From Caryophanales bacterium UBA4869 (GTDB taxonomy: Bacteria; Bacillota_I; Bacilli_A; RFN20; CAG-288), in assembly GCA_002399505.1 (NCBI GenBank), contig DHDT01000062.1, forward strand, positions 1 through 6,588: a stretch of 6,588 nt of DNA, read 5' to 3'. Of the stretch, positions 5,485 to 6,588 are shown piece by piece (the stretch's first letter is position 1; each line of letters starts with the position of its first letter). A program made the translations under genes and the position numbers. A model generated the notes under the pieces. It did no database searches, was not told where the DNA came from, and was given only the letters and a program-made list of their open reading frames with translations.

Positions 5485-5516
5485 ATAGCCCGAGGCTTGT
5501 GTCTCGGGCTATTTTT
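5485..5516 (+). terminator. Intrinsic terminator/attenuator upstream of the transporter
   Basis: ATAGCCCGAG (5485-5494) pairs perfectly over ten bases with CTCGGGCTAT (5503-5512), loop GCTTGTGT, followed by a run of T residues (5512-5516). It is the strongest terminator in the window and stands in the leader of the ABC operon, only 21 bases before its start codon, leaving almost no room for another promoter. It therefore must be conditional or leaky, which together with the Tyr-rich leader ORF implies attenuation. Confidence 0.85.
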
Positions 5517-5522
5517 ACAATC

Positions 5523-5530
5523 AAGGAGGT
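5523..5530 (+). promoter_or_regulatory. Ribosome binding site fixing the lipoprotein start
   Basis: AAGGAGGT lies seven bases before ATG 5538. It selects this start over an in-frame ATG at 5478, which would add 20 residues encoded across the terminator and bury the signal peptide. Confidence 0.85.
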
Positions 5531-5537
5531 AAAAATT

Positions 5538-6503
5538 ATGAAAAAGACATTGAGAATATTATTGTTAGGTCTGTTTGCGGCATCTAGTATGTCTTTGACA
5601 TCCTGCAAGGACGATCTGATCGATATCGGAATACTCCAGGTCATGACTCATGATGCCTTAAACGGAGCAAGAGATGGATTCATCGAACAATTGAAAGAGG
5701 AAGGATTTGTCGAAGGGGAGAACATCCGAATTTCAAAGAATGCCGCTGAGGGTGATACAGCTACCGAAAACAGTATGGCTACAAAACTTGCCACTTCATC
5801 TGATTTGGTCTTTGGAATCTCAACCTCATCGGCTCTGGCATTGAAAAGCGCTGTCAGTGACGCGGAAAAAGAAACTCCTGTTCTTTATTCGGCTGTCACT
5901 GACCCCATCGGAGCCGGTTTGATAAAATCAGTCACCGATCACGGAAACATTGTCGGAACCAGCGATGCCGGCCCTACCAGTAAAAACATCGCCTTGTTCA
6001 AAGAATTTGCCGGTATCACAAAAATAGGAATCCTCTATAACCAGGCGGAACCAAATTCCCAAGTTCAGAAGAAAGAATGCCAGAAAGCCTGTGATGATTT
6101 GGGTCTGACCTTGGTCGATGGCGGTGTGACGGCCAGCAATGAAATATTCTCCTCTCTTTCCGGAATGATCGGAGAAGGAATCAAGGGACTGTTTGTTCCA
6201 ACCGATAACTTAATCGCTTCCAGTATGCAGGCTTTGAAGGAAACTTTGATCGAAAACAAAATCGTCACTGTCTGTGCTGATAAAGCCAGCACCGACAAAG
6301 GAGGGACTCTTGGGTATTCTGTCGATTACACCCTATTAGGAAAAACCACTGGCAAAATGGCCGCGAGAATTCTTAAAGGCGAGAAGATATCTTCTATAAC
6401 CTGTTCTCTCTCAGACAGTTTCCCACTAGAAATCAATGAAGAATTCTTCAAAAAGACTGGTCTTTCCCTGCCTGATTCTTTAGCAAAGGACAGACAGATA
6501 TGA
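5538..6503 (+). CDS. Aromatic amino acid ABC transporter substrate-binding lipoprotein (TrpX-like)
   Basis: A 321-residue extracytoplasmic binding protein of the ABC_sub_bind (DUF534) family, which delivers substrate to a membrane permease. The N-terminus is a lipoprotein signal: KK, a hydrophobic stretch 6-20, and the lipobox LTSC with C23 as the lipidated residue. Family landmarks include GILQ (31-34), PVLYSAVTDPIGAGLI (114-129), the GNIVGTSD stretch (136-143), IGILYN (163-168), NSQVQ (173-177), PTDN (221-224) and GYSVDYTLLG (259-268). Relatives import tryptophan (streptococcal TrpX) or, as I recall, tyrosine (C. difficile CD0873). The Tyr-rich leader ORF upstream argues for tyrosine here, perhaps with phenylalanine; this substrate is inferred. 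The stop overlaps the permease start (ATGA). Expression is probably controlled by the terminator at 5485-5516. Confidence 0.92.
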   Translation: MKKTLRILLLGLFAASSMSLTSCKDDLIDIGILQVMTHDALNGARDGFIEQLKEEGFVEGENIRISKNAAEGDTATENSMATKLATSSDLVFGISTSSALALKSAVSDAEKETPVLYSAVTDPIGAGLIKSVTDHGNIVGTSDAGPTSKNIALFKEFAGITKIGILYNQAEPNSQVQKKECQKACDDLGLTLVDGGVTASNEIFSSLSGMIGEGIKGLFVPTDNLIASSMQALKETLIENKIVTVCADKASTDKGGTLGYSVDYTLLGKTTGKMAARILKGEKISSITCSLSDSFPLEINEEFFKKTGLSLPDSLAKDRQI

Positions 6504-6588
6504 ACTGGAGTGCGGTTTTGCAGTTCATCTTCACCGATGCCCCGACCCAGGGACTTATCTTTGCCATCGTAGCCTTAGGAGTATTCCT
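6500..6588 (+). CDS. ABC transporter permease, 5' end only (TrpY-like)
   Basis: The first 29 complete codons of a gene that runs off the window. It starts at ATG 6500, overlapping the binding-protein stop by 4 bp, and is therefore translationally coupled. The visible protein, beginning MNWSAVLQF and continuing GLIFAIVALGVF, matches the start of the first membrane helix of permeases that accompany DUF534 binding proteins. An ATPase gene would be expected further downstream. The identification rests on a short sequence plus strong operon context. Confidence 0.8.
   Translation, partial: MNWSAVLQFIFTDAPTQGLIFAIVALGVF

Noticed and set aside
5276..5537. T-box riboswitch in the transporter leader
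   Set aside because: T-boxes often control aromatic amino acid transporters, but I find no TGGNACCGCG-type T-box sequence and no stem I arrangement; the region instead has a translated-looking ORF with its own SD.
5478..5537. Upstream ATG at 5478 as the lipoprotein start
   Set aside because: It would encode 20 residues across the terminator hairpin, lacks a ribosome site, and places the signal peptide internally; ATG 5538 has AAGGAGGT at ideal spacing.

Overview
The window looks like the chromosome of an AT-rich, low-GC Gram-positive bacterium, most likely a Firmicute of the Erysipelotrichia or a nearby gut-associated lineage. The support is strong AAGGAGG-type ribosome sites, AT-rich spacers, a LytTR regulator paired with a GHKL kinase, and a lipoprotein-type ABC binding protein. 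The lineage is inferred from gene families and style, not from a marker gene.

Layout: (1) 60-2125 (+): a two-gene two-component operon, with a LytTR response regulator overlapping a polytopic GHKL histidine kinase by 4 bp. A weak terminator-like hairpin follows. (2) 2257-2826 (-): a 189-residue gene of unknown function, convergent with the kinase. It has an excellent ribosome site, a Cys/His-rich start and a Lys/Pro-rich linker. (3) 2841-3135: a divergent promoter region containing a 12-bp direct repeat. (4) 3136-5016 (+): a DUF2075-type protein (PD-(D/E)XK-like N-terminus fused to a superfamily-1 helicase) cut in two by one in-frame TAG after codon 465. (5) 5017-5537: a long leader region, followed at 5538-6588 by a lipoprotein and the first codons of a permease, the start of a TrpXYZ-type aromatic amino acid ABC transporter operon. 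The permease runs off the end of the window.

The most interesting part is the leader of the transporter operon. It contains, in order: a plausible promoter; a perfect Shine-Dalgarno sequence; a 28-codon ORF with four Tyr codons within five positions followed by two Phe codons; a strong hairpin; a 10-bp intrinsic terminator; and then, only 21 bases later, the transporter start codon. This is the architecture of ribosome-mediated transcription attenuation. It suggests that the transporter imports tyrosine (perhaps phenylalanine too) and is switched on when charged tRNA-Tyr runs low. A T-box, the usual Gram-positive solution, is not visible. A clean antiterminator that sequesters the terminator's 5' arm was not found by eye, so the switching mechanism is the unproven part.

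The regions appear to be functionally separate: a sensory operon of unknown input, a possible accessory or defence pair (unknown gene plus nuclease-helicase), and a nutrient importer.
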